The notes beneath the pieces were generated by a model. It was not told the origin of the DNA, made no database searches, and was given only the letters and a program-made list of their open reading frames with translations. The translations under genes were made by a program, and so were the position numbers. From assembly GCF_004115265.2 (NCBI RefSeq), contig NC_046296.1, forward strand, positions 21,024,795 to 21,088,794: a stretch of DNA of 64,000 bases, in the 5' to 3' direction. Below, piece after piece: positions 36,101 to 51,100 of the stretch. Position 1 is the stretch's first letter. Every line of letters begins with the position of its first letter. This DNA is from Rhinolophus ferrumequinum (Eukaryota > Chordata > Mammalia > Chiroptera > Rhinolophidae).

Positions 36101-39100
36101 TCTTGCACTAATAGTTTTCCTTTCATAATTCATAATTTCATTTGTGAGAAACATACCTAAATATTTCAGTTTTTACAAAAGCTTTAACAGAAAACTAATA
36201 GATTATTCTTTTATTAAATTATCTAAAAATAACTAATTAATGGGAAATAAACCATCTCTAAATTGTCAGTTGAATGATGCACTCTCAAATAATTTTGGCA
36301 TACTGGATTAAGATGACTATTATTAAAGAGAAAAGATTTTAATTTAAATTACTCTAAATGGAATAAAAGTTATAATTATACATATTTTCCTTTAATAATA
36401 AGCATAATTTTTCCACAAAACAAGTCTGTGTAAGCTGAAATTTTAATTATTTTAGCTAAAAACATATATATTAAAAATATAAGCCGAATCGGCTTAGCGC
36501 CGTATTTATTTTTCTGCTCTGATTCCCAACCAAAAGGATAGTTTTTCCATTTTTTAAGTGATCAATCTTTACCTAAAGGAAGGGGGAAACCCTAGTGTAA
36601 TTAAAATCTGGTTTTCACTTCATAAATCTCTATCTAATAAAGGTATACAGATGGCTTGCACCGACTTATTGGTATCTTTCCTCAAAACCTATAAATACAC
36701 CTTGACTGTTTCTTTTCCCAAAAATAATATTCTTGCTATTATAAGGAATAACTGCCAAATAAATATATTTGTTTCAGTAGGTAAAGACTAGTAGCAAAGT
36801 TTATGTGACTCAGTTGACATACTACATATTGTGTCTCTTATTTGCAAAGCATTTAGATTTTTAAATTCTGTTCTATTATATTTTATTTTTTGTAAAAAGC
36901 AGATCCATTCCCATTAAAACTATTTCTCAATTCACTAATGGTTACGCTTGCAGTTTGAAATTCACTCAGCTAGACAGAATATCGCTTTTCACGATTCATT
37001 TATAAAATTGGAATGAAAGGTTTACACATACATATTCTCAAATATCATCTATAATAATATCCCATGAAAATGATTTAAAATTTAAGTTCCAAAACTGAAT
37101 AATCTCCTTTAAAACCAAAAGTATTTTAACAAGTTAAAATCATGGGTACATATTTTTGTCCCTCCTTTCCTGCCCTTAATCTAAAAAGAGTAAAAAGTTG
37201 TACTAGAAATCTTTCTGGTCACTGGTACTTTATTCAGTAGCAGCAGCCCAAAAATAAGTCAACAGAACACTAGTTCAAAAGCAATGTTGATGCTGACAGC
37301 TAATACATGGGGGGCGGGGGGGAGAAGCTACTCCTATTCTGGGCAGAGTGTTTTAACTGACGGAAAGCTCTCTATAGAGAGAAAATAGTATCTTCTAGGA
37401 GAGCTAAATAAATGGAAGGAAGAAATGAAGTTATGAGAGTTTGCTGACCCTGGTTCCCGAGCACATACAGAAAGGTGTGGGAGGAATGGGACAAGACAGG
37501 TCAGAGGTTATCAAGGGGGAGGGAGTATAAATGAGAGTATGGAATAAAGTAGATTTAATGATGTGACCTAAGAGATCTCTAATTCCTTGACATAATAGAG
37601 TGCAACTGTGCTTAACACAATTGAATCCTAAAATAGAATGTTTCTATACAAAGTCCTGATTTAACTTGGAATCAAACATATTTCTAAAATTTTTGACGTC
37701 AAAAGGGATGTACTAAAACTCCCCAGAATGCGTAACTTTGAATAATGTTTATATATGACTGGCACTATTTCTAAAAAATGATCATTGTACTTTAGCTAAG
37801 TAATCAAAATTATTTTAATTTATTTCAAATCTAGGATACATTGCTATTGAGAGCACACTCCAATCTATCTTATCATGAGTTATGTGGCCACTTTTTGCCA
37901 CCCTCCCAAAACTGCATGGGAAATAATTTTAATTTATATTCTGCTTTTGAAACTATAACTTTTACTTGGATATATAGGAAAACCTATTTATCCATTTATA
38001 TGTGTAACATGGGATATACTAACATAAAAAGAACAGCCCTCTCTGTAATTTTAAGTTAGAAAAAAAAAAATAGCTGAAATCTGGTCAGCTATAGGATCTA
38101 AATTCTTTTCAATTTTATACTGAATAAAATATTTCAGACTAAAAATACTTATATCCATCTCTCATTCCAAAAATACAAAAGCTTATCCACTTGAATCACA
38201 GACACACCTAAAGTACTTTAGAATAGACTTTTTTTTAACCTCTGAAAATTCATTTCTAAAGAGTCTTAAAAAGTATGATTAGAATGTAAGTGGCCTTGGC
38301 ATCTAATATTACACCATTGCTAGGGCCTGGTGTATAACACATACTAAAACTACTGTAGAACTGCTATATTATAGGGAATATAATCCTCAGAGAAATTGTG
38401 TCTTTAAAAAACAAACAAACTCACAACCATGCAAATATAATACATATCCTCTCATCTTGGCTCTCTAAAATTAATACTATAAAAATGATTTATACAAAAT
38501 TAACAGAAAAATAGTGCCTATAAACCTGCTAAAATGATTTTATAAAAATGCATTACTTTCAAATATACCAGAAGTGTTAACTCTAGGTTTGCTTTCAATT
38601 CAATACCTAAGTACACAGATTACAAGAACAATTTAAATCTATAAACACACAACTATATTAAAAATTGAGGTATCAAAATAATTACAACTTTTCAGATAAA
38701 TCGATAACTAATTACTGTTTACAAATTTACAAATAAATCTTCAAACAGAAATTCTATTTTATATTTCTTATAAGCATATATAGTACACTAAACTGAATCT
38801 TATACAAGCACTAGAAATTTAACTTAGAAAAATTAAATCAGTAATTTAAAAAAATTTAAAATTATAACTAGCGAAGATATTGCATTTGCTTTGACATGAG
38901 GTTTAAGAGTAGAGTAAGAAAAAAAGAAAAGTAAATTTAAGGAGTATTAATTGAAAAAGCAGCTATAATCTTTAAATAATACTATAAAAGTCATTTTTAA
39001 AAGTCTGGTCCAAAATAGTGTACTGGTTAATCAAATTAAAGAACACCCATATTACAGAAAACTGTATAGCTATTTAAGTATTATAGAGAATATTTAATGA

Positions 39101-42100
39101 TATGGGCAAATGCCCAAAATATATAATGTGAACGCAGAAAATTACCTATACAATATGACTTATTAGGTTGGTGCAAAAGTAATTGCGGTTTTTGTAATTA
39201 TTTTTGACCTTTTAAACTGCAATTACTTTTGCACCAACCTAATATCTTTGGTATAGAAATGTACCTTCTTGGGATTAAGGATACTTTCTATTTATTAATC
39301 TTTTCTATTCTATTATAATCAGAAAGCTATTACTTAAAATCATAATCTCATGTTCTCTTACCTGAAGGTACTAGAGAATCTTGTTCAATAATTCTTGCAG
39401 AGGCCAAATCACTGATAATATATTGTAACCTTAAATGTCTGAATACTGACACAAATGGTTTTCCTTGCTCAGTTTCAAGGAAGGTCACACCTTCAAAATC
39501 TATAAAAAATAGTTTAAATTAAATAGGCATTCTTTTCAAATCTATTAATTTATTTTATTCTTAAATGTTTTTCTGGGCAGGGATACACACACATATACAC
39601 ACACCCCTACTAGAATACAAATAAGCTAGTTTCAAAGTTTTCAAGGATTTTATAAACCTTAGATGTGTGGATAAAAACTTGGGGAGATTTAGAAAAAAGC
39701 CCCAGGAAATTAACTTTGGAGATTACAGTGCGGCAAGATGGGAAAGGAATGCTTGAGAAGGGTAGTTAGGATTATGGTGTCTCTCCAGAATCCCCTCTCC
39801 AAGGCAATGAATGAACACTCCAGTGGAACTCGAGAGCCCAAATGCCTCACTCAAGGGTCTTTGCAAGATACACAGGTCATAGAATGTCTCTTGGGATTCT
39901 TCTAACTTATGCTTTAGTTACATGTGATGAATACTTGCCAATTCATTAATTCTCTATTAAAATACTTTAAAGACATTGTAGCCATGGATTTGCAACACAT
40001 AGGTAGTATTTATTATTAAAATAATTCAAGTTTAAGAAGTATATAAATTTTTTCTTTTAGGGAGAATTGAAGGTTATTTCTAGAAATACGTACTCCCAGT
40101 TGCATTCCAGTGTGCTTTCGTGAGTGGGAGGGAAAGGTCTAGAGTTACTGCTGTCAAACAGGGCCTCATGCGTAGGCCCTAGTCTGTTTTCTATTAAACA
40201 AGATCTACCCATGGGAGTGTACTGCACCCTGCTGCAATTAAGGACAGGGAAAAAAAGCTGTGCGTTGCGACGGAAGACTATCATGTCTCAAACTATGCTA
40301 TGGAACACAGGTTTGCTGTGAACCAGAAAGGAGGTGTTGCCCACTAAAATAATTTTTTTCTTGAAAATTGCAAAAAGACAGTCAAGTTAATGAAAAGAAT
40401 TTTCACAATTTTCAAATTTTTATCCCAAACATTTTTTGTACTCCTTTGGCACCTGCCTACAGGCAAACAAAGCAAGAAAGTAGTAAACTCATTTTAAAAA
40501 TTAATAGTTAACTTTGTTTACTTATACAACAGGCATGGAACTGTGGATTTACATGTCTTAGCGTTTTTTTTGTGTGTGTGTTTTTTTTTTTTTTAGTAAT
40601 AATGTTAGTTCTACCTCATATGTTGAATTAAATGTGCCAATTTCATGGGGGTGTACTAAGAATACATTATGTTCTTATCATAGGTGCTTAGGTGCTTATC
40701 TTAGGTACTCCATCACATGAAATCAAGTTATAAAAATCTAATTCTAGATTGTCTCATAGAAATCTGGAAATTATCCCATGAAGCCTTTTCTTTAAGGACA
40801 ATAGAATTGACCAATTTACTTTTGTAAGGATTCATGGAATTTTAAAAAATGCATTTTAAAGATTCTAGCTGACTAAAACGTGGCCATACTAATTGCACTA
40901 GCCAAAATCAATAGCAATCTATACATATGATTGCAAAAAAATTTCTAAATTTCTGTTTTTTCTTGTCGTCCTGACCCATATATATCTGAAAAGTATAATA
41001 ATTAGGAAAACCTAAGAGAAATAAACCAAAATATAATGGATGAGGGGACCACAAGTGATTTTTCTGTCCTATTTCTCGAGTATTAAAAATAAACAAAAAA
41101 GGTAGCCAAGCATGGACCAAAAATGACAGTAAACTAGGAAAATCATGAACTAAGGATTGTGATTTATCTACTTCCTTGCACTTGAGGGCCATTAAAATTT
41201 TTTTCTGTATCTGTTTTAGCAAAGTAAAAACATAAATATATTGCATGCTCCACCTTTGTCTAGATAAGAAAGATCTATGGCAGTTGATCTTAACCAATTT
41301 TAGATCAGACTTTCCTGGGAATCTCATGAAAGGTATGGAAGCTCCCTCCCAATACCCCCAAATGCAACACACACAGACACAAAATTTTGCATGCACTTTT
41401 AGGGGTTAGTGACACACCTAAGCCTGTTCATAACTCCCCCAAACCCCCATATTAAGAACTGCTGCCTGAAACACAGGGTTTAATTTGTTGGGGGAAAATT
41501 CAGTGTTGTCTAACAAAAGACAAATGCTATAACTAAGATCGGTCAGATAAAAATGGGAAAAATAGTAATTTGGGGGATCAAATTTTGGTGTTCTTCAAGG
41601 AATAATAATTCAGTAAACACTAAGCAAGGCATTTTTCTTATCTGGCCTCAATTTTCTCAGTGTAAATAAGGGGCTGAATTAGATAATTTCTAGGGTACTC
41701 TCCCGCTCTAAAATTCTCTAGGTCTATAAGTAAGTCAGGGCCTGATTTTAATAAATTTCAATTAAAAAAAACCAGATGAACAAGTTCTCAATAAAATTTT
41801 CAGGCATACCTTTTCTCTTCTTAGAAAACCAGACATCTGTTTCAGTCAAAAGCTGTTTTAAAGATCCATTCCAAGAAGGCACAAGTTGAAGGAACATCCA
41901 CTAGGTTAAAAAGTAAATAAGAAAAAAAAATTACAAGATTATATCTTATTATGATTTTATATTTTCAAACTGCTGCCACCTTAAAACATAATACCTAAAT
42001 AACTTAATTTTCATTACAAGCAATTGAAAGAAGTAGAACTATTAAATGACATGCTTACAAGATTTAAATTAATCATGGCATTAATTGTTGTTCAATGATA

Positions 42101-45100
42101 AAAACTAGGTGAGCATGTGATAAAGAATAAACTAATCCTTGAAAGTATTTATGGTCTCAAACACACTGTAGTTACACTATTAAAAAGTAAAGGTTTAATG
42201 TGTATATATTAGCAATTTTATACTAATTAATTCCACTCACCGATGAACTCAATTTCACTATATACTATGTGAGATTATAAAAGGAAGAAATTAAACAAGG
42301 GAAAAAGGAGTTTCTTACTGTCTTATTGCTGTTGAGCCAGTATGCAGAGAAGTGAAGAGCATGGACTTTTAAATCCTGACCCTGCTACTTAATAGCTAGG
42401 CAAATTGCCTGATTTCTCTGGGCCTTAATTTTGTCCTTTGTTTCAGGAGCATGATAATGTCTACCTCATACGGTAGGAGTAAAACAGTATGTGTAACGTA
42501 CTTGGAATAGTGCTTGGCACACACTAAGCATTTATCATTGCTGGCATAGAAGCAGTTCCAACAACAGGAAACAACGAAAGCTCAGTGGCTCAGAGCTAGT
42601 AATGAGCTGCCTACTACTCCTTTAATGATCAGATAACCCAGGTACTAAACTTCCTTGAAGGAAAATAGTACAAGAATCTCATCTTACCATAAAAACAAAC
42701 TACTACAATGATACACTAGAAGGTGTCTCATTCCCAGGTTTCACTACTGTGTTAAATGCAGGCTCCATGCTGGGTACAAAAAGTTAAAGGTAAAATTATG
42801 CAGTGGGAAAAGCAAGAGATTATGACTGGTAATACATGGGTTGTGCCCAAGTCTGCCACTTAGTAACTGTAAGAATGTTAAGTCTTAATATCTATAGAAT
42901 AATAATAATTACTATTATTAAAAAGTTAAAAACGACAAAAAAAGAGTAGTAGTCATTTTGTCTCTTCAGAGAGTTGTTAAAATTACATTTAAAATGTTGA
43001 AACCTTTCAAAAGGATGACATAAAACATACGCCTGAAGTGCACATAGTCTTCAAAAGAAGAATTTCAATGTTTTCTAGAAAAAGTACGTGTGAAAATTTC
43101 CTCCGATAGCCATAAATTCAACTAAAGTTCAACTTTGAAAAACATTTATTTATTTTTCATACAGTTGACAGTCAATGTTATTTTATATTAATTAGTTTCA
43201 GGTGTACAGTGTAGTGGTTACATTGATATAATTAATAAAGTGATCCCCCTCCCTCGATTAGTCTAGTACCCACTTGGCACACAGTTACTACATATCACTG
43301 ACTATATTCCCTGTGCTGTACTTTACATCCCCATGACTATTTTGTAACTACCAATTTGTATTTCTTAATCCCTTCTCCCTTTTCACCCTGAAAACATTTC
43401 TGAAAACCATATATTACTGACCCTTGAACGACATGGGTTTGAACTGTGCAGTTCTACTTATACATGGACTTCTTTCAATAAGTACTGTAAATGTTATTTT
43501 TTCTTCCTTATGATTTTCTTCACAACATTTTTTCTCTAGCTTACTTTACTGTAAGAATACAGAATTCATGTAACATACAGCATGCGTGTTAACTGACTGC
43601 ATGTTATCAGTAAGGTGTCTGGTCAACAGTAGGCTATTAGTAGTTACTAGGAGTTAAGTTTTTACGGAGTCAAATTTTTGACTGAGGGGGTGGTTTCTGT
43701 GCCTCTAACCCCTGAGTTGTTCAAGAGTCAACTGTAAAACATTTAACATTTCTGATTATGTAAATAACATAACAATAACATGTTTGTTGTTGAAAAAAAA
43801 TCTGGGAAAAAACAGAAATGTAATCCTAGGAAAGAACAATATTAAAATCACTCATGATACCAAATGACTAAATGTAAAGACTACTTAACATTTTGGCATA
43901 TTTCCTTTTACTTTTCTTATATTTATAATTATTCCCTTATCACTGGACACTAGCTCTTTCCAGTTTTCCACTATTACAATCAATACTGAGGTGATATCCT
44001 TACACATATCATATTATGTCAATACCTTTTTAAGAGCTGTGTATACATCCATCTCCACTTGCATCACAAATAAGTTAGATGAACCAATGAGCTGTTTCAT
44101 AACATTTATGCTAGAAAAAATAAAACAGAGGTAATGAGTTTATCTTCATGCACAGACTAAAAGAGCCTGGTGGAACTGAAAACTGTATCTTTCTGATCCA
44201 AAGAAATGTGGAATTAAAAATTACATCAGTCTTTTTGCCCAAGACGAAGAATCTTAGACAGAAAACAATTTATTTGAACACACGGATCATTCAGATAGTG
44301 TGTTATGAAAGGTTTTTTTTTGTACTGATAGGAAAACGAAGAGCTTCGACCTGCTAATTAATCAAGTTAAAGCAAGGTCCCAAAATAAGATAACTTTTAG
44401 TATTCTCTGATAAAATGGCAGCCTTCCCTTTTCTTTTCTCCTCATTCAATGTTTAAAAATAAAAAACTTGTCAAAATTCATTGAAATAGCTGTACCTTCA
44501 AAGTAACCTTTAAACTCTAGGCTTAAGAGAATTGCTTAGTCATAAAACATGTTTTTATTATTATTAAAGAGAGTAACAACAAGAAATATGTTAGGTTAAA
44601 TTTGGAGTAAAAAAGTACCAACAGTTGTTTTCCTCCCCGTCCCCCTTTTTCTTTCTTTCCTTTAAGTCAAAAAAAGCCAGAAGAGCATCTGCATTTTAAA
44701 GATGACCAGTATGATCTATCTTCCTTTTGAAAAAGCTCAATGAGAAATTATAAAAGAAAAAAATTAAAGTGTTTCTAATGATTTTCAAACCAAATATACT
44801 GCAGAGCTTTGTTTATGCTATGACATCACTAAGTAATGATTTTTTGGTAGAATAATGCCTCTCAAACTTTCCTACCAAAGAACCTCTTAAGGGCAGAGAA
44901 AAGGAAAGGACCCAGGAATCCAGGAGGTGGTCCAGCTATAAAAACAACACTTCTATTAATTCTTGTATGTTATCTTGAAAGGTCAAAAAAATTTGAAATT
45001 TCTCTATTCCATAATGTTTTTAAACGTAAATGTGTTTAACTCTCGCTCAGTTCCCATGTCACCCCATCCCACGACCCCCAATCGGTAAAAATTGACATCC

Positions 45101-48100
45101 CAGGAAGCTACGCAACATAAACTCTTTGGCTTTGTACATTTCCATTGGAATGTCACCTACTACTAGGGACATTTGTACCCTTGTCTCAGAAGCACCACTG
45201 TCAAGGAAATGCAAGTCTGAAAATGACTGTAAAGCCTACTGGCCTCTAAAAGATCATTCCCACCCTGAATTTCTCAGACTCCCCCATTACTACAAATAAG
45301 CTCCTTGAGGGCAGATACCATGACATAATCATCTCTGAATCCTTCATGGCCCCGATCAGAGGACCTTTATACATAGTGGACATTCTGGAAGGATTTATAG
45401 AAGGAAGGAAGGAATAACAAGCAGACTTAATTCAAAAGGCCAACCTAATTGTGAATTTAATTTTATTAGGTTTATCAAAAAGTTTACAACATTGGGACGG
45501 CCGGTTAGCTCAGTTAGAACGCGGTGCTCTTAACAACAAGGTTGCCGGTTCGATCCCCACATGGGCCACTGTGAGCTACGCCCTCCACAACTAGACTGAA
45601 ACAACTACTTGACTTGGAGCTGATAGATCCTGGAAAAACACACTTGAAATAAATAAAAGTTAAAAAAAAAAAAAAAATTCCATCCATTAAAAAAAAAAGT
45701 TTACAACAATTTCCTCAAACTTCTCAATGGTAAAGATGGTTTTTAAATTAAACTGTTAGATTCTCTAAGAGCCCAACAAAAGTGAGGTAGCACTCGAGAC
45801 TTCTCTAAAATTTTATAGCAGCACTGGATTTTTCTATTAAAATTGGGTAAAACAGTTGACATAATATACATTATATCATTTACAATGAAGAAATTTGAGT
45901 AGCATTTCTTCAGTTCATGGATGCAGCCAAGATACCTTTCATTAAATTGTTCACTTTTTCATAAGCAATATATTTTTGTTTTACACAAATATATCTTGCA
46001 TATTTCTGATAAATGAAAAACAGTATTTTAGAATGATTAATTATAAAGTTATTTAAAATTCAAATACCTGAGTTCTTTAAAAAGTTCAACATTCTGGTGG
46101 GTCATCAAATTGTTTAGAAGCCATTCAAGGCACCTGAAATTAAAACATGGAATTACATTATACACCATATACTTATGATTTATTAAAGTAGGACTTACAG
46201 TTAAAATAAAAATAGAACATTAGTCTTGCTAGGACATGCTCAATTTTTTAAATTTATCAATTTAAAATTTAGTATTACTTTTGTCAGCAGTCATTATGGG
46301 AATATTCCCTTTATATTAATAAGAGCATTTCTAATCGAGAAAACCTCATTTCAAGTTTGTGTTAAATGGTTTATGAAGGGGTTTACAGATTTCCATGACC
46401 GTCTTTATTATTTGAAAATGGGTACTGCAATTCTCAAGAGTTAAAAACATTGTCAATAGTTGCTGATATGACGTCTATTATGCTTACTACTTGAAAGAAT
46501 CTGATAGAAAAATCTACTGGAAAGAGTGACCATAGTTTTTCTAAGCATGTATAACCCGCCCGTGATCACGTACAAAGACAACACTTTTGAGGAATTTACT
46601 AATTAGTCCAAATGTAAAAGAGGACTTTTTAATAACTAAATCCCATTCACCTATCTTTTTTTCTTTCTTTCTTATAGCTATACATTCTCTTAACAAACCA
46701 AAGCAGCCAAATTCCCAAAAGTGGGATGGAAGAAAAAACAAAAAGGGTAACTCACTTTTTCTTTACAGAATCTAATCCATAGGTCCCTGCTGATGTGTAA
46801 TAGCCACATACAGTTTTCACATTAATTGTTTCCTTCATTGTTTCACCACACTGCTGTATTAAACCATCCTGTAAATATAAATAAGCACTGGAAAGGCCCA
46901 TTTCATGTGGGGAAAAATTAGGTCTGAATATGTGCTTTTATATATTAAAAAGTGAAAAAAAAAAGAAAAAGAAAAAGAAAGAAAAGAAAACTCATTAAGT
47001 GTAGCAAGCCTAAGTTTTTATAAGTCCAGGAAAAATACTGGAAAAATTGAGCAAGTATTCAACTAAATACTTGGAATTGAAAATGGAAGAGAGGGGGTAA
47101 AAGCAGTAAGGTAGAGATGACTATTGCTATTCTCTTTTTTTCTATTCTTCCCCTCCCTGAGACCTTTGCAAATTTAAACATTATTCTGTCTGTTTTGCTA
47201 GTTCCTTTAGAATGAAGACCTCTTTACGTAGTCAATTACTGGTAGCTGACTATGTGAGTGATGGGCTAGGCAAGTAAACTGTTAATCATCGGAAAGTGTT
47301 TATTAAAAGTTTAAAACACCTAGCAACAGCTAAGAGATGCATCTAAATCAAATATATTATTGTTTCAAATTTACACTGAAATTTAATCTAAAAGGTTTAT
47401 ACAGAAGATCTCAAATGAACTAACATTATTCAATATATGGAAAGAATACTGCCACTTTTTACTCAAATTTCTGAAATATATTCATGCAAGTATATTATTG
47501 AGTTAAATAGGTAAGTCATAAAGATAATGAAGGAAGTGGATTTAGAACAAAACCAAAACAGAACTAAAGTTAGAAAATAAAGTATACTTAGTAGAAATAA
47601 GTATTGAAAGGATCAAAACATTTTAAAAATAAAATGACTTCAACCAAGTATATCTAACAAACTATTAACTAATGCTTCAAATAAATCAGTATACAAATGC
47701 CACATAAAAGGGAAAGTTTTTTTTAAAGATCAAAATAAAACATTGACTCCATTAGGATTTTAAACTTACCTGGCAGTCATTCCAGACTCCTCCCCTTTCC
47801 TATTAGTATCTCATCTGTCACCAGGTAAAGCTGGATTATCCCTGCTTAACCTCTCTGGTATTCAAGAGTTTCCTCTCCATTCTTAGTGCAATAGCTTCTT
47901 TAGCTGACCTTACTGTAGAACCTTAATTTAGGTCCTCACTGGGATTATTGAAATAGGATTTATACTCTTCTTTCCTTCAATCCATCCTTCACATTGTTCC
48001 TGAAGCATTCTTTCTGAAACATAACTTTGTCTTTCCACTGATTAAAATCTTCCAAATAGTACTTACATATAAAGTCTAAACTTCTTAAAAGGTACAGAGA

Positions 48101-51100
48101 GGACTTTCATGATCTGGCCTCTGCCTCTGTGTCTCCAAACCTTCTTATATTCTATGCTGGAGCCATGTTCCACTCAGACTCTCTAATCCTCCATTTTCAT
48201 CTCTCTAGGTCTCAGTTTATTGTCTGAAATGGTCTTCCATTCCCTTTCTTCTTACTTTGCAAAAGAAATATATTTTCAGTTTTCAAGACAAAACCTCAAA
48301 CACAACTTCCTTGACAACATCAGGTTGAACTGCTTTGTGCATCCACTAAATCCTACAGGATGTTTATTATCGTACTATATAATATTGGACAACTCTTCCT
48401 TTGCTTGGGTCTGCATATCAACCCTCCTTCCCCGACTTCACACTCATCATACTGTGAACTTCTTGAAGGTGGGGACTATATCTGAATTTACCTTTGGATC
48501 TTTATACCTAGTTTGGCACATTGCTCAATACAATTCTGCTGAATGAACAAATCTGTCATTCTACCAATGGATTACATACATTTATGTAGTTTACACACAA
48601 TTATTTCATAATTAAGAAAAAATTTACATAGTAAGCACTGGATTTTTTCAAAGCCATGAGCTAAATAAATTAGTAATTATAAGGTATCTATTTCATAACA
48701 GTCAAGATAAGTCATTAATGAATAGAAATCTGTAAATGGACTTAGACAAGTAAATTTTGTCTACATTACAATCATTCTTATATATCTACACAGAAATAGC
48801 TTGCATTCATCTTACATAGACATCATGACCCTTTCAGTCATAATAAATTGCTTTGGGTTAAGCATTTTAAGTGACATCACAAATGGCATATTTATACATT
48901 TCATTTTTATTATAAAAATTGTAAAAATTTTTGTTTTTGGAATAGATACTTCAAACAAAGATACAACTGTGATCCTTTGTTTGAATAATGTGCATACTTA
49001 CCAACTGTAGCATACACGCTGCTGCCAAAATGGCAATAACTCGACTAGGCTTTATTAAGACATCATCTCGATACAGTGACCCAAATGCAACCTGCAGGGC
49101 TGAAAGCAAAAGTACACATGTAGAATGAAATAACAATCTATGTAGAAGAGTATTATAAAAACAACAACAACTGTCTGCACACACTAGGACGTATGTCGAA
49201 ATCTAATATGTACTTAAAAGGATAAGAGAAGTATCACTAATTAAAATGCTAGTAATGGTTACTGACTGATGATGCTAACTTAATAGGAATGCTGTAAATT
49301 TCCATTTATTTTCCCTAATCGACTTGGATTCTTCTACATCTAATCTTGACCTTAACGGTCAGAAACAGTTTTATAAAGAAACCCTGAGGAGACCAATCAT
49401 TAAGTACAGCACACAGACACAAGGATAACCTCGCCCCTGGTGCTTTCAGTGCTTCCCCACTGGGAAGTGTGGAATAGCTCACGGTCCCGTCCATGCCACA
49501 CTCTCACCCAGCCACCACAGCTAGGTAAGCCTGCTCATCCTTCTCTCCATTGCTCCTCTCATCTATGTCCCACGTGATTTGCTTTATTCATATTCTTAAC
49601 TTTTCTCTTTGCCTATGTGGTTGAGTACCGGGTACTTCCACTTGGGCTATCAAAGAGGGAGCAAAAGGAGCACTGGAATATCAATTAGGAGAACTACAAT
49701 CTGATCTAGGTTCACTGAACTGCTCTGAGACCTAAAATAAGCCCCTTAAATCTTCCAGGCCTCAGCTTCCTCATCTAAGAACAGCTCTAAATCAATACTG
49801 ATTATAAGATTTGTACCTTATTGTTCCCAGAAAAGGTCTTCATATATAGGGAATAATAAATATTATTTACCAGCTTTTTTATGTAATTAAAATAAATGGT
49901 CACACTTTTCCTTCCTTCACCCTACACCCTCCATATCCCAGGCAGATATTATTTGTAAACATAAGTAAACATTGATTTGGCCCACATGACTGAAAAGATT
50001 AGGGACAGGCAGAACAGAACTGATAAACCATGGAGTAAATCAATATAATGTTGCCTTGAGGTATTAAATGGAGCTTTTTCTAGCTTACAAGGTTAGAAGA
50101 AAATATTTACTTTCTACCAAAAGAATAAAAAGGTTGTGTTTTTATGATTTTGCATAGTGGTAATAATTATGGTGGTCGTTACCTTCTACATCAATATTCT
50201 GGTCAGGAATCTCCAGTTCAATAATATTCATGCTGGATTCTTTCCAAGAACCACTGAACATACTAGAAAAGTAGCCAGACTTAAAAAAACAGAAAAAAAT
50301 CAACAATTATCCAGTACTTTCTGTCTTCCAAATTATTTCCCCATTTCTAATTTTAAGCCAACTGTTTTATGGAAACTAATCCATTCTATTATTTCAGAAG
50401 AAAAAGAATTGCCAAATGTCTATAGGAGAAAAGAAATTGAAATAAGGACACTTTTAGGTATATCAAAATATTTTCAGTTTAGTACTAATTTAATGAAAAC
50501 TAAACCAAATTCTCATATCACTATCTGAATTCCTACACTACTATTTGAACCTCATTAAGTTTTTACTTAGTTAAAACAATGTTTTAGTATATTACATGTA
50601 TATGTTTTCCTTCTCAATATTATAACTTTCAAACTTATAAATTTAAGTATCTCATAAACATATGACAGCACACAAGGTTGAATATATAAAAATGTACTGA
50701 GGAAAAGAATAGACTAAAAGCTCTCAAACTGTTAAATCCTTTGTGCACCTCAGTGGCTATAAAGGGTCCAGACCAGCCCTGAGCTGACATTAACAGGATG
50801 ATCACCAAGAAATTAGGGAAAATCCAAAGTTTAGTTTTATCTAATCAGAAAATTCCAGAATGGACCTAAATTCTTGGAAAGGTAGCAGAATGGATGAAGT
50901 CTTTAGTTACTTTCTAGGTAGCACCTTGCATATTAGATTTTGGAATGGATCAAGTACTAGCTAATTTATTTTAAAAATTTTACTGAGTACTTAGCATACA
51001 TAAGGCGCTGTAAATATAGCATAAATAAAACACATTGCTTTTGTCCTCAGGAGCTTCTGTATTAGCATGTGGCTTGTGCTATAATCAATCTATTTCTCTT

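Noticed and set aside
40908-41396. 162-codon minus-strand frame, the longest in the window
   Set aside because: AT-rich intronic frame that runs into a MER20-like element. No domain, no splice evidence and no similarity I recognise.
50157-50528. 123-codon plus-strand frame
   Set aside because: It lies antisense to GMCL1 exon 3 and its flanking intron; no independent support.
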